Part shown: in pieces, positions 46,751-58,100 of the stretch | Layout of the letters: each line of letters starts with the position of its first letter | Position numbering within the stretch: the stretch's first letter is position 1 | NCBI RefSeq assembly: GCF_000003815.2 | Contig: NC_049989.1 | Coordinates: 6,513,717-6,575,716 of the forward strand | Length of the DNA stretch: 62,000 nt | Origin: Branchiostoma floridae | Lineage: Eukaryota; Chordata; Leptocardii; Amphioxiformes; Branchiostomatidae | Direction: 5' to 3' | Program-made: the position numbers and the translations under genes | The notes under the pieces: generated by a model | What the model was told of the DNA's origin: nothing | The model's database searches: none | What the model saw: only the letters and a program-made list of their open reading frames with translations

Positions 46751-49700
46751 TCACACAGCATTGTTGCCTTCCCTTGATTGAATCCATTGTGCTGTCAGCT
46801 CTAGTGCTCTCATGTAGTCTCCTTTTCCCAAGTCGTTGTCTCTTCCATTATCTTCCCTGATATGTTCATCCAAGAAGTCCCTCAAGTCCTCTGGCATCAC
46901 TGCCACCCTAGGATCCCGAAGCTGTTGATCTGTTAGGTGTCCATAAGTGCTGTTGAAATCGGTCATGTCAATTTGTTCGTTATATTTTTGAGCCTGTTTG
47001 GGTGGAGGTATTTCTTTCGATGCCCTTCTCTCTGCATTTGCCAAGGAATTTGCAGAGTCTTCCCAAACTCTGTCCGGACTATGGTGATTCAAGCTGCTAG
47101 AATGTCGACTGTTCCATGACTGAACTGTTAATTCCATCTTGTTGTTGATTCTGAACAGGTAAAAACAAGGCAATGTGTCGTGGGTAAATTAAATGGACTG
47201 AAACCCAATTTAGACTTGAGTGCAATCTGTCTCAAATGAAATTCTACTCGAAGCACCCAACCCAGATAATTACTTCATACCTGATTGCATTCACACCTTT
47301 ACCAAAGAAATCATAAGTCTTTGACTATGGGGTCCATCGGTGGGCGCGGCCTCTAATGGAATGGGTGTGTGTGTACTCACAAAGTAAACTTTGAAAATTA
47401 CGACGGAAAAATGAAAATTACATGTGACATTGGAAATGACGGTGAATAAAATACTGCCAAAAAAGAATGCAATTTCCTGCTGTGAATGCCATTATATGGA
47501 CTTTATCCGTGACAAAGTGTTACATAATCATGAATAGACTAATCAGATTTAAACCAGATTAAACCAGTTCAGATATCTTGCAAAATTGATTTCTGATTAA
47601 AATCAGACAAAAAGGAAAAAATCACGATAGATAGATTGTAAACCTCAATCTGCATGTAGTCTGAGCGGGTTTAAATAACTTTGTGTCGGTCTGGTTAGCT
47701 TACATTAGGGAGATTCAATATGTACACCCTCAATTACTGAGAACTTACCGTGGCAGAAATATATAATGTAGAATCATAAGGTGAGCTTCATTTGACCGGT
47801 CAAGGTACCCTTCCCGCTCCAGGTCTTTGAACAGATTCTTGTATGTGTATAGGCAATATCTCTCTTCATACTGGTGCCATTTCTCAACACGGACGTTTCT
47901 ATAAAGAAAACGGGTAATAAGAAAAAGTCTGTCAATATCAATGCAGTGTTTACATGTTTGGTACCTTATCATTGTATTAATCAACTTTTTAAAATTAATC
48001 TTGAAGTGTGAAGATGTTTTGAGATAGGTCACTTCCTTCAAAAGGTTGATATGGATCAGTACTTTTCACATGGGGATGAAGATGGATTGAAATATGCTGT
48101 ATTTGCTCAAAAGCAAATGTCGTCCTTTCTAGTTTAGTATTTTGCTAAAACAACATCGTCACATATCATATACACAGTTTCATATAACATTTTCCTTGGA
48201 AATCATGTAAATGTGGCTCAAACTCCCGATACAGATTGGGCTGGTTAATTTTTTCATAGTAGGTCGTTGGTTTGTGTAGATGATTGGTAGCTCGGAAATG
48301 TAACAATTTCTCTTTCTAAAGCTGCTATGAAATTTAAGGTTATCATGTACCTGACTGGCTGAATAGAAAACTTGCCTTGCACATGTTGTTGGAACACTGA
48401 GAGTTCATTGTAAATGAAAACTTCTCTGGTTGTAATACTAATAGTAGCCAATGTGGGGCGTACAAATCAATACACTCAGAGAATTGATCATACCTGTAAA
48501 ACTTGTCCTTCTGGGACTGGCTAGGTAGTAACTTGACTACAATAACAAGTCTGCCTGCAATATGTGAATCTATGTACTCCACATGTGTGTGTATGGTTTG
48601 TGCTTGTACCGTGTGTTGTTTGACAGCAGGGCTCAAAATACCACATGCATATGCAAGTTTGTGCATGCCATGTAAAATTAGTGTGGTGCAAATAAGTTTA
48701 GACCACACTTACACCAGTGCAAGTTGACCGAAAAGTGCATTTCGAGCCCTGGACAGAATAATTTGAGAAGCTATCAATGGACTGTTATGATATCTAATAC
48801 ATGGCTAGTTCATGACAGAAGATGGGACTGTTGAATTTTTGCTCCCTACCGACTTTCTATGGTACTGCAGCAATTAAAAACATCATGATGGGTCCGCAAC
48901 AAATGCCTCTATCTTGAATGTATGTAGCTTTTATGATACCTTTCTTACCTAATGCTCTGTCCCTGAATTCCTGCTTCTCGCTGATGATAGGCTGAGCAAA
49001 AAGAGATGACCATTAAAAAGGGTTGTGCACAAGTCAAATTCCCACAGGGCAACAAACCATGATGCAGCTTTAGAGAAATTAAAAACTGATAATCAGTTGT
49101 CATTCATACCATTTAATGCTTTTTGATAGACTGTTGAAAGATCATTGAAGATATAGTTAGCTGACGACCTCACAACGTCTTTGTGCTAAGTGCAGAAAAA
49201 TAATGCAAAACAAACTGATCTGAATTTTTATCATAGTGGATTTTCATACATTAGCTACCTCCATAAATTGAAATGCTGACATTTCTGATATTATGTTTCA
49301 TAACCTCCTTTCAAACATGTACATACATAATCAGGAAACATTAATTCACTACACAGACATTAGATCTCACATTCAGAGCAAAAATGGAGAGCTTATGTAA
49401 GCCATGTCTTGGGCCTGACTGATCCCCAAACCCATCTCAATAGAGTTGGAACATTAAGTCCAATTCTTTCTGGCTGAATAAACCTACCGTCAATGAAAAC
49501 TTTCACATCCATGTTTTCGTATCCTTTGTCGATGCGTACCCTGAAATGTTTGAGAAGAGATGTCCATATTAAGTAGTTTCTAGTTTAAAAAAATATATAA
49601 TTAATCTATGCTACCATGGACAGATTGAGGAAGCCACTCTTGGAGCGAACGATAACTGCGTTGAAGGTTATCAGACTGTAATTTAACTGTTACAGGAGTG

Positions 49701-51404
49701 AATTTATGCACGCTCTTGCATTTTTGTGTGATACCCAAAAGAAAATCAAGTACACCATTCCATGTACATGCAGGTCTGAAAATATTTACATTGTATCAAA
49801 CTTAAGTAAGATTCAGAAATGTTTATGAAACATTCTTACATGTCTGGGATCCCATACAAATTGTATGCTTGGTAGAATGTCTTGAAAACGTGGCATTGCC
49901 TCTTGCTACCTACGATGTTAACATTCATCACCTGAAAATCAATTGATATGTTCATTGTGAATAAAAAAAATAGAATTTACTTTATTCTTTCAAATCAAAT
50001 TTTCGTCAAGTAAAATAACAATAAACGGAGAAATAGATCACAAATACAGCTGTGTTATGGTTCCTCGATATATATTTAGTTGAATGGAACAAGGTTAGTA
50101 AAAGGCCAGTTATATGTTTTTTGGAATCACGTAAAATGTACCTTTGTGCTATACCCATCCACGATCGAATTTGAATAGAACGCAAACATTTGTAGTTTCT
50201 CAACAGCATCTGCAGCAGGATGATGTGCATGAAAGTAATAAACAGAGGACAGTTGATATGAAATACACGTATGGACTTTATTTGATGACCAGATGACTTT
50301 CAGTGTTTGGTATCTGGCTCCACAAAATGCACACTCATACTTGGTCAGATGGGGATTGATTTAGTCATTCATCTAATCAGATCAAATCAGTTCAAAAAAG
50401 CCATGCCAACGCTGATGAGAATGAGTCTGCATTGACATCACATGTGTCATCACATTTGCCCAATTGTCAATCATTATCAGTTAAATGTATTTATTGTATT
50501 CCAGCCATAGTTATTATATGAGAAAAATACTGTCTTGCTGAGAAGAGAAACCTGGATACTCTCCAAGTAGAGGTTGAGTCACGTAGATATAGTAGTACAG
50601 GGTTGGACAAGTCCACTAGCCCTATTGTCCAGGGCAAGTGAAAGTGCTGTTTGGGCAAGTGCATCACCTACACCACTTGCCTGATCGGGCATGTAAGATT
50701 TTTCCATTGATTAAGTGCAATTTTGATAATAACTTGTTTCTTTTTACTGTCATGACATCAAGCAATGGTCAACAGAGAATTCCATTGCTGGAAGTGACAA
50801 TGCATATACAAATGTATTAAATATTTAGTACTAGTTTTAACAACTTGACATTTGACTTTTGAGCAAGTGAAAAATTGGTTTTGGCAAGTAAATTTTTTAC
50901 GTGCTTGCCCGATAGGACAAGTGAATGTTAGATTTAACTTGTCCAACCCTGGTAGTAGTCGAAAAAATTAAACCAGCGCTCCTCTACTACTATATCTATG
51001 TGACTCAACCTCTGCTTGGAGAGTAAAGCCTGGATACCACACTCCAGCCTGATGACTACAGCCAGATCTGGCTGGGGTGTGGTATACAGGCCATGAGAAA
51101 GGGGACGTTCAGGCTACAAGAGGTTACGACCACTCACCAAACAAATCTTATCTATCAAGACTCTCTTACCCAAATGCCAAACATGCTGCGCGTAATACGC
51201 GTCGTAACACGTATGGCTTAAAATTCTTGTCCTAAACATCGGGTGGCGAAGAGCCGTGCCTAAAGGATCTGCATTTTGGCAAGCTTGACGAACATCTCTT
51301 CGTCTCACACGTATACCTATCGATCTGCAGAACATTACAACAAAAAGCGCTCATTAAATCGTGTACTCGAATTGTATCTCTCATACACATGCACGCACAA
51401 ACAT

Positions 51405-51440
<36 letters not shown>

Positions 51441-53348
51441 CCTTTCCCTTTCCCATGATAACTCATTAGGCCTAGGAAAAAAAATGTCGTGTTTCCTGTT
51501 TCAGTCCTGAAAAAATTAGGGTCGGTACGTAGGGATTATCTTCTTTTTTTTCTTGTAATTTTTTAGGCTGGCCACAACTCTAGTGATACATATTACAATA
51601 CAGTCGAACAAACTGAAGTGCATGAGGACACTTCTCTTTTAATGTCAAACTTTAAATTTTGTGCACAATAGATACATTTATCCTTCATTAGATAGGACAA
51701 GCAGTGCTTTTGCTTCAATAGGAAGCAGGCTGAATGAAAATTCTAACTGGAAACTGTGACTCCTCTGCCCACCCCAAAAAAAAGTCTAGGGTCGGCAGGT
51801 TTTTATAGGGTAGGTAGGGAAACAGGAAACACAACTTTTTTTTCCCTAGGCCTTATCCATTATCCATGACAATGGCATTTCAACCAATGTGCATATTTTA
51901 TCTTTACTATTTCGCTCCGACACAATATCCTGAATATCCCTATGACACAATACATATCAGTATGTTTGACCTTGCTCGAAAAAGAAAAAAATGCTCACCT
52001 CAAGTACCCATAAAAAACTTTTTGGCCCATTTCTTTAAAGCCATGGCAAAGCTGTGCTTCCCTTACTATGTCTTCAATTTCCTGCTGTGAAATCTCGCTG
52101 TATCTCTCCTGCTGGATGTTGATACCCACTTCTTTCAGACGTCTATATATAGTTGATCGGTCGACATGGTACTTCCTTCCAATGTCTGTGATTGAGTAGT
52201 CTAAATCTAGGATGTCATGCAACACATCTTCTATGGGAATGTTCTTTCGCGGTCTCCCTGGTCCATCCCCTTTCACATCTTCAGCGGGCGAAAACGTTTC
52301 TACGCGTTTTGGCTTCGGTAGGGCGTGTTTGCGTTTTTCATTCCATTTCTTGAGAAGGACACGTAGTTCTCTGGCGACTTCCGAAATTGCTCCTCTGAAT
52401 TCATCATCAATCGGCATCAATCGGCATGCACTTTCCAGTCTTGATGCCTTTGTTGTGATGGCAAAGATTCGTTCGATAAAGACATGTATTTCGTTTAGGT
52501 CTGTCGTCTCCCGTCTTCGGTCGCAGTCACTTATCAGTGCATCAAGATTTCGTACAAATGTATGAAAGTTGGTTTCTGAAAAATATGCATAATCCAGCTT
52601 AGTCTATTGAAATTTCTGTTTCAAGGATCCGGATGTTTGCTGGTGATTTAAAGAGTTACCTAATACTAGTAATAGATGAAAATGGAATGTCCAGCTCAAA
52701 AGGCTTGGCTGACCAATTACAAACGTGAGACACAGAAAAACATAGTTAATCAAAAGAATAATAAAAAACCCTGTTTATTTCTTATAACACTTAATAAATC
52801 TCTCCAAGGTGTCTAAATTACCTTCCAGCCAAAAACAATGCAAACTTAACAAACAAACATACACAACCCGCTGCCATACTGACCGAAAATGCCAGGTGAA
52901 CCTTTTTTGACCTTCCTCCCCACAACCGCTACTCCGTAGTACTCGAATACCAAATTAATATCATAATATTTAAGAGCCATCAAACTTAGAATGATCTGGA
53001 GTTTATGCTCTTGACCTACATACAGTCACCAACAGCAAAGCAGTTCTCTGGCACAACTGAAACATTTTGGAATTAGTTGTTGTTGTTGTTGTTCACGTTT
53101 AACGTCTATTATTTCGCTAGACGTGGTCTCTTGGTGCTGTTAGGCGGGTTTCATGATAGAAGCATATAATTTTCTGGCCGCCATGTTGGATCGTCTGTGT
53201 TAGAAGTTAGCCAGCCAAAAACTACTGCTATAGATTTGTATAATAAACACGCTCCGGGCTCAATAATATTTTAACCCTTAGAATAATGCATCATTCTCTT
53301 AAAGTGTATGAGTTTTAGTAAAGACCTTATCTTACCACTAGACGCCAT
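46751..53348 (-). CDS. HTH plus DDE integrase-core protein, 516 aa, 9 exons (domesticated transposase-like)
   Basis: Minus-strand exons: 53348-53336, 52575-51999, 51324-51170, 50209-50142, 49931-49840, 49540-49488, 48991-48949, 47898-47749 and 47150-46751. Every junction is GT-AG and phase-consistent, with no internal stop, from MASS to TGA. Residues 1-110 are helical and basic. A GRPRK motif (111-115) precedes a helix-turn-helix at about 120-155 (S-I-T-D-I-G-R-K-Y-H-V-D-R-S-T-I-Y-R-R). Residues 164-215 match the region preceding the catalytic core in integrase-core (rve) proteins. The catalytic triad is D249 (WHLD, codon split by intron 3), D306 (RIDKGYEN) and E339 (NVRVEK), followed by FLPRINN (381-387) and WNSRH. 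Length fits intron-containing integrase-core proteins I know from fish and invertebrates. Those are of unclear function and likely derived from a DDE transposon. No terminal repeats flank it, and three MITEs sit in its introns. Confidence 0.85.
48627..48751. mobile_element. Short hAT-like MITE in intron 7 of the integrase-core gene
   Basis: 125 bp bounded by CAGGGCTCAAAAT and the inverted CAGGGCTCGAAAT. Flanked by GACAG on both sides. CAGGG tips are typical of hAT elements, which normally make 8-bp duplications; only 5 bp match here. Confidence 0.7.
50557..51025. mobile_element. ACTCTCC-tipped TIR element in intron 3 of the integrase-core gene
   Basis: Inverted arms of about 50 bp start TACTCTCCAAGTAGAGGTTG and TACTCTCCAAGCAGAGGTTG. 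The tips are the same as those of the palindromes in the satellite region, but the inner arm (AGTCACGTAGATATAGTAGT) differs. Flanking 9-mers AAACCTGGA (50548-50556) and AAGCCTGGA (51026-51034) match at 8 of 9, suggesting a 9-bp target duplication. Non-coding; interrupted by a second element at 50598-50951. Confidence 0.8.
50598..50951. mobile_element. hAT-like MITE nested in the ACTCTCC element
   Basis: 354 bp with ends CAGGGTTGGACAAGT and the mirrored ACTTGTCCAACCCTG. The subterminal motif GGCAAGTG recurs on both sides. It inserted into the GTAGTAGTA stretch of the host element's left arm, so its exact target duplication cannot be read. Confidence 0.75.
51405..51440. repeat. (CA)n microsatellite
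   Basis: GCGC run followed by about 14 CA dinucleotides, in intron 2 of the integrase-core gene. Confidence 0.95.
51469..51852. mobile_element. Harbinger-like MITE in intron 2 of the integrase-core gene
   Basis: 384 bp with ends GGCCTAGGAAAAAAAA and the inverted GGCCTAGGGAAAAAAAA; both continue into TGTGTTTCCTGTTTC. TTA lies directly outside each end. A 3-bp TWA target and GG-starting tips are typical of PIF/Harbinger. Inner AGGGTCGG motifs are also mirrored. Non-coding. Confidence 0.8.
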
Positions 53349-53721
53349 TGCCTTGGAAACTGTCACAGCCTGTTGATGTGTTGGACAACATAGAGGGATC
53401 CTTGGGACTACAAACTGTGATGTCAACTTTTAGTTCCGGGTCAGATACAGAGGTCACTGAATTTCTTGTAGCAATATCGTTTAAATGATATTTTATCAGG
53501 ATTTGATTCGCCTTCACAATGATTTTATATAATTCACTTGTATTACTAATTTATTTCTTAGGTTCATGTAATTTGCTGCCGTTTTGCAAACGGAAATGAT
53601 CATGACGTAGTCCATATTTCGCGGCTGCAGTGGAACAACTTGAGCCGCTCACAAAGTTGGCCAGTGCAGACTGAGTGGGCGAGGCTGCGGCCGTCCCGTG
53701 GGGCAGATCTTTGGAATAAAG
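53349..53721. promoter_or_regulatory. Putative bidirectional promoter and + strand non-coding first exon
   Basis: Lies between the start of the integrase-core gene (minus) and the plus-strand gene. A GC-rich stretch at about 53610-53715 ends in AAAG|GTATGG, a usable donor at 53722, and could be the 5' UTR exon of the downstream gene. A second possible non-coding exon is 54469-54574 (acceptor CTCCAG, donor CAG|GTAAGG). Inferred from position only. Confidence 0.35.
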
Positions 53722-55191
53722 GTATGGCATAGTTTTTGTTCATTCAAAGATCCTTAGACTTGAACTTGTGGCGCAGGTGTGTGCTTGGATACTGTTTAAA
53801 ACCTAGTGTTAGCGGGAAATACTACTCAGTCCGGCTCTCAACAATGGAAAACTGTTCACTGCAGTTGTAGTAGTGTTACATGTCCCACCGCCTTGTGCAC
53901 AACTTTGTGTTTTGTAAATAATTCGCTTTTTTTAATTATGCATGTTAACTTAAAAGTAATGTGTGCTGTTATTTTTATGAGTCAACAATTTTGTATGTCA
54001 TGGGTGACACAAGGAGCTTAAAAAGCCCCTAGAACAGTCAAAACTGGGCCATGAACAGTGCCTTTTCTCATTTCCCCGCCATTTTTTTTAGTCAACTCAG
54101 TGGCTCATGGCTATCTCTCAATTGTTCTGCGTCTGGATATGGAGTACCACACTATGGTATAGTCGTCGGAGCAATCTCCGATCACCGGGAGACGACATTA
54201 AAACTTTTTAGAAAGGAAAAGAAGGAAAGTAAAAAACTTTAAAAGCCCGTGTATGAGTCGAAAATTAGCAGGCCAAGGTGTTCTGCTGCTGTGCTGCATG
54301 GAAAACAGGACTCTAGTTGACAATATCGTGTCAGATACTAAACGTCGCTTATCACTGCCTTTTTGTGGGTGTTTGCTTGGTTTGTGGACGGGGCATATTT
54401 TCAACATATTGTTACTGTTCTTTGGAGGACTATGGTTTATCTTGACCTCTATCCATGCTTGTCTCCAGGAGATCTCAGAGCTCTTCCTCAAGACATGCAG
54501 GAAGGCAGCAGTTAGCTGAGCAGGACTGTATGCATGTACATGTTGGACAAGCACATCGCGGGCTAACGATTCAGGTAAGGCTAAGAATCTCCTCCCAATC
54601 TAGGGGTTGAGGTGAAGGGTATGTGTGTCATCAACATGTATGTGTGTCATCATTCAACATACCTGAATTTCTCAGAAAAGGCCATGACCCAGAGAGGTCC
54701 TGCTCAGACCCACAGCTACGTTCTGCTGGAGTTAGGGAAACAGCAAATAGTGTGGGAAATGTTTGGTGTCCAGCCATATTATGACTCCCTTAGACCCCAT
54801 TAACACCACACAAAAAAAAGAAGAATCTGAGTGAATGTACACGCTCCCACCCCCATTTAGTATCAAAGCCCTTTTGCATGATATACTCTATTAGGTTTCA
54901 AATTGGTTAACTCATGTTGCAATATAATATGCAAATGCATTTGGTTAGGTTGTGACCTAAATTTGGTACATGAAAATGTAATATATTTTATAAAGTATGG
55001 GTAGTGTATAATTATATTAAGCTGTTATAAATGATTGAGATAGCTTAGATAACTGTAATCCTTAAGTTTACAAATCCTTTGAAAATGATGGACTAATAAG
55101 TGATGATCTTGGATTACTATCATTAATATCGATCTCCTTCCTTTAAGCTCTGCCTAGAATGACAGCTTGCTTTTCGTTTGTCATTTTGTAG
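53722..55191 (+). other. Presumed 5' introns/UTR of the plus-strand gene
   Basis: Contains several short open frames but none with two good splice sites and a recognisable peptide. See 54469-54574 for a possible untranslated exon. Confidence 0.3.
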
Positions 55192-55193
55192 TT

Positions 55194-58100
55194 ATGGATA
55201 CAGCTCTGAAGAGAAGCCTTGCTACTCTTCGGATGTATCAGAGTCAGACCCCAAGCGCTGTGGCCTCAAAAAGGAAGAAGGAAGATCAGGAGATGGTTGT
55301 GGTGGCAAATTGCCATTTCTTAGACAATGAGGACGTGAAGACCACGTACGTTCTGATGAAAAATGGTATGCTTGAAATTAGATTCAAAGTACAGCTGATT
55401 ATTTTTATAACTGATCTTCAGCATAATGAAAAATAGATTCAAATTGGTTGACATCGCTCCTTGTGTCGGAAATGTTGGAGTGATGAAGTTATCTTCTTTC
55501 ACAATTGTGCTCTACCATCTGGCTTTTTATTTAACATCTTATTATGTAACATTACTTGCACATTTGAAGATATTATTGTTGAAACTGACTTTTATAATAT
55601 TGAACAGGAAAAAAAGTTTGGTTGAATAAAACCTGTTGTGATTACTGGCATTTCCTTTAGACAGCATTTTACCTTGCACAAAGGAACTCCCAACCAGTAT
55701 TTCTTATTTCTAAATATTCCAATGAGACTTCAGGAATGAATATTTTCTGGACAGCCATTTATTTCCAAATCTATTTCTTCCTTTGAACCTGTGTGCGGCC
55801 AATAATGCAATGAACCTGCAAAATGGTTGAGTGTATAGCATGTCACTCTTGTGGTCAAAAGATAAAACACATGAGCAATATCAAATTTCTGTGTCATTCA
55901 ACCGTTGTTATTTGAATGGCCTTAACCAGATTATGATTGGTTCCCAAAAAATTCTTTCTGTCAGTAGTGCAAGAAAACTTCAGTAATTCAGAAACTTAGG
56001 AAAAGGAAATAATATTGTTTCATTTTTTTCCAGCCTCATTCAGTACATCATTCCAGGTCTCAAAGGCAGTAACTGAAATGGACCTGAAGAATGCTGTTTC
56101 TGCAGCCCTTGTCAGTAAGAGACCACATTTGGAGGGCTGCGGGTGGTGTTTCGTACACAAAGACCCTTCACGGCGCCAGTGGTACCAGGAACAAAGCAAT
56201 GACATTGAGAAGGATGGCGCTGTAAGTCTGCTCCCGGAATTTTGCGACCGTCAATAATACATCAGTTTTCTTCAGCTATCTAACTGTAGTGCCTTTTCCT
56301 CACGTGTTACACATCACTGACTCAAAGTTCATTCAATTTGGAAGACTACTTTGTTAGAGGAGTGAAGGAAGCCTACATCAGAGCAGTGATCAACACTATC
56401 AACTGTGGTGGTGGGCGGTAGAGATTTCTAACATTTATAACTTTGACTCAGTGCTGATGTGACACATAAGAAAAAATCCCTAAAAAAAGCCTAAGGCGCT
56501 TAGGTAATAAAGCTAAAAAGATCGTGAGATTCTTGTTGAAAACATTATGGTGTCTAAGTTTCTTTGCTTTGGAGAACTGTTTAATTCTTAATGCATATAT
56601 GAAACTCATTATGTAAGAACAAGTCAAGTGACTGGAACAAAATGAAGTTAAACTTTCATGCTGATACTTAACTTCTTGTTATATTCAACTCCACAATTGT
56701 ATAGGAGGGAAATCTATTATTTATTTTGTATTTCCACATGCATAAGATAAACACTACATAAAAAATCATAATTGTCATGTAATACCATCATATAGTCTAT
56801 TACTAATAGCTTAAGGAAGTGACAGATGTGTTATAAATGGAAAGAAATTCACAGGCTTTTCAAAGGCCGCAGCAGGTAAATCCAATGCAGAATACAAAAG
56901 TAATGAAATAGTCCATCCCCAAAGAGTAAAGAATTTTTTTTTCTGAAATCAGGCAAAAATTAATGTAGTGCATTGATGGCATCCATAACATTTACCTACT
57001 GTAGCCTGACAAAGAATTATATATGCCTACTCATAAGACAATATCATTGAAATTTACATTTAAAGGTAATATGCTATTTGTTATTTATCATAGTGGCTTC
57101 ACAAGATGTACGCCGTACGTGGAAAAAAGGATGTTTTGGCCATTACTTTGGCTATCATAGAGATACATGTACCAGAGGACACGCCACAGCAGCAGGCTAC
57201 CACTACCTCCCAGGTAGCGCAGGTCAGGGGCAGAGGTCAAGTCAGTGCCCAGGATAGTCAGGACGAAAGGGATGTTCCTACATCAACTAGTACTTCAAGT
57301 ACTCCAGGCCCAGGTAACATCTTTTCAATGAGTCTTAAAACATTTTGAGAAGACAGAAGGGACATTACCTAAAATAGTATCAAGATATGTGAGATCTTAG
57401 GCACAATATTTTTCCTATGACTCTGCTGACTACCCTTAAAAACTGCCGCATTAAAAAAAAGTGAATTTAAAAAGGTGTACTGTCAGACATATGCAAGACA
57501 TTCTTTAAAGTCCTTGCAAGGATACAAAGACCCAAAGTGTGATCAAACATGGTGACACACTATTGCTACTATTGCTACTTTTGTACAAACCAATATCTCC
57601 TATGTAATAGATTGCTAATAAAGATATTGATATTTTATTATCAAACTGTTTTTGTTTGGACAGCTTTTATAGAGGCATGGGAAGACCAAGTTAATGTCCT
57701 GGCTTACTGGTAGTTTTTGTAGTTATTTCTGTGAGACTTCTTGCTGTATATTTGTGTATTTTGTCCTTGACATGCAAGTTTTTTTTTTGAAAAATTTTTT
57801 TGGTGGTAGATAGCTTGAAATAAGGAAGAAGTGATCACAGTGGCAGTTTGGCTGTCCTAGCAGCTTTGTTTTAAGTACACCTGAAACCCAATAAATTCAG
57901 TTTAGACATAAAAATTTGCTCATTAGTTGAACTTTTCTTTCTCAGAGAGGTGTCAGGATGACAAGCACACAGAAAAAGCAAGAGATGCCAAAGAAAGACC
58001 AAAACAAGAAGGATCAAAAGAAAAGGTAAAAAAGTTAGCAGGTCATTTTGACAAATTGTGAGTTTGTAAAACTTAGTAATTATGGACCCTGTTTATACGA

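Noticed and set aside
54253-54519. 88-codon + frame with a hydrophobic stretch
   Set aside because: No supporting splice sites at its ends in that frame. A different frame fits the exon-like segment 54469-54574.
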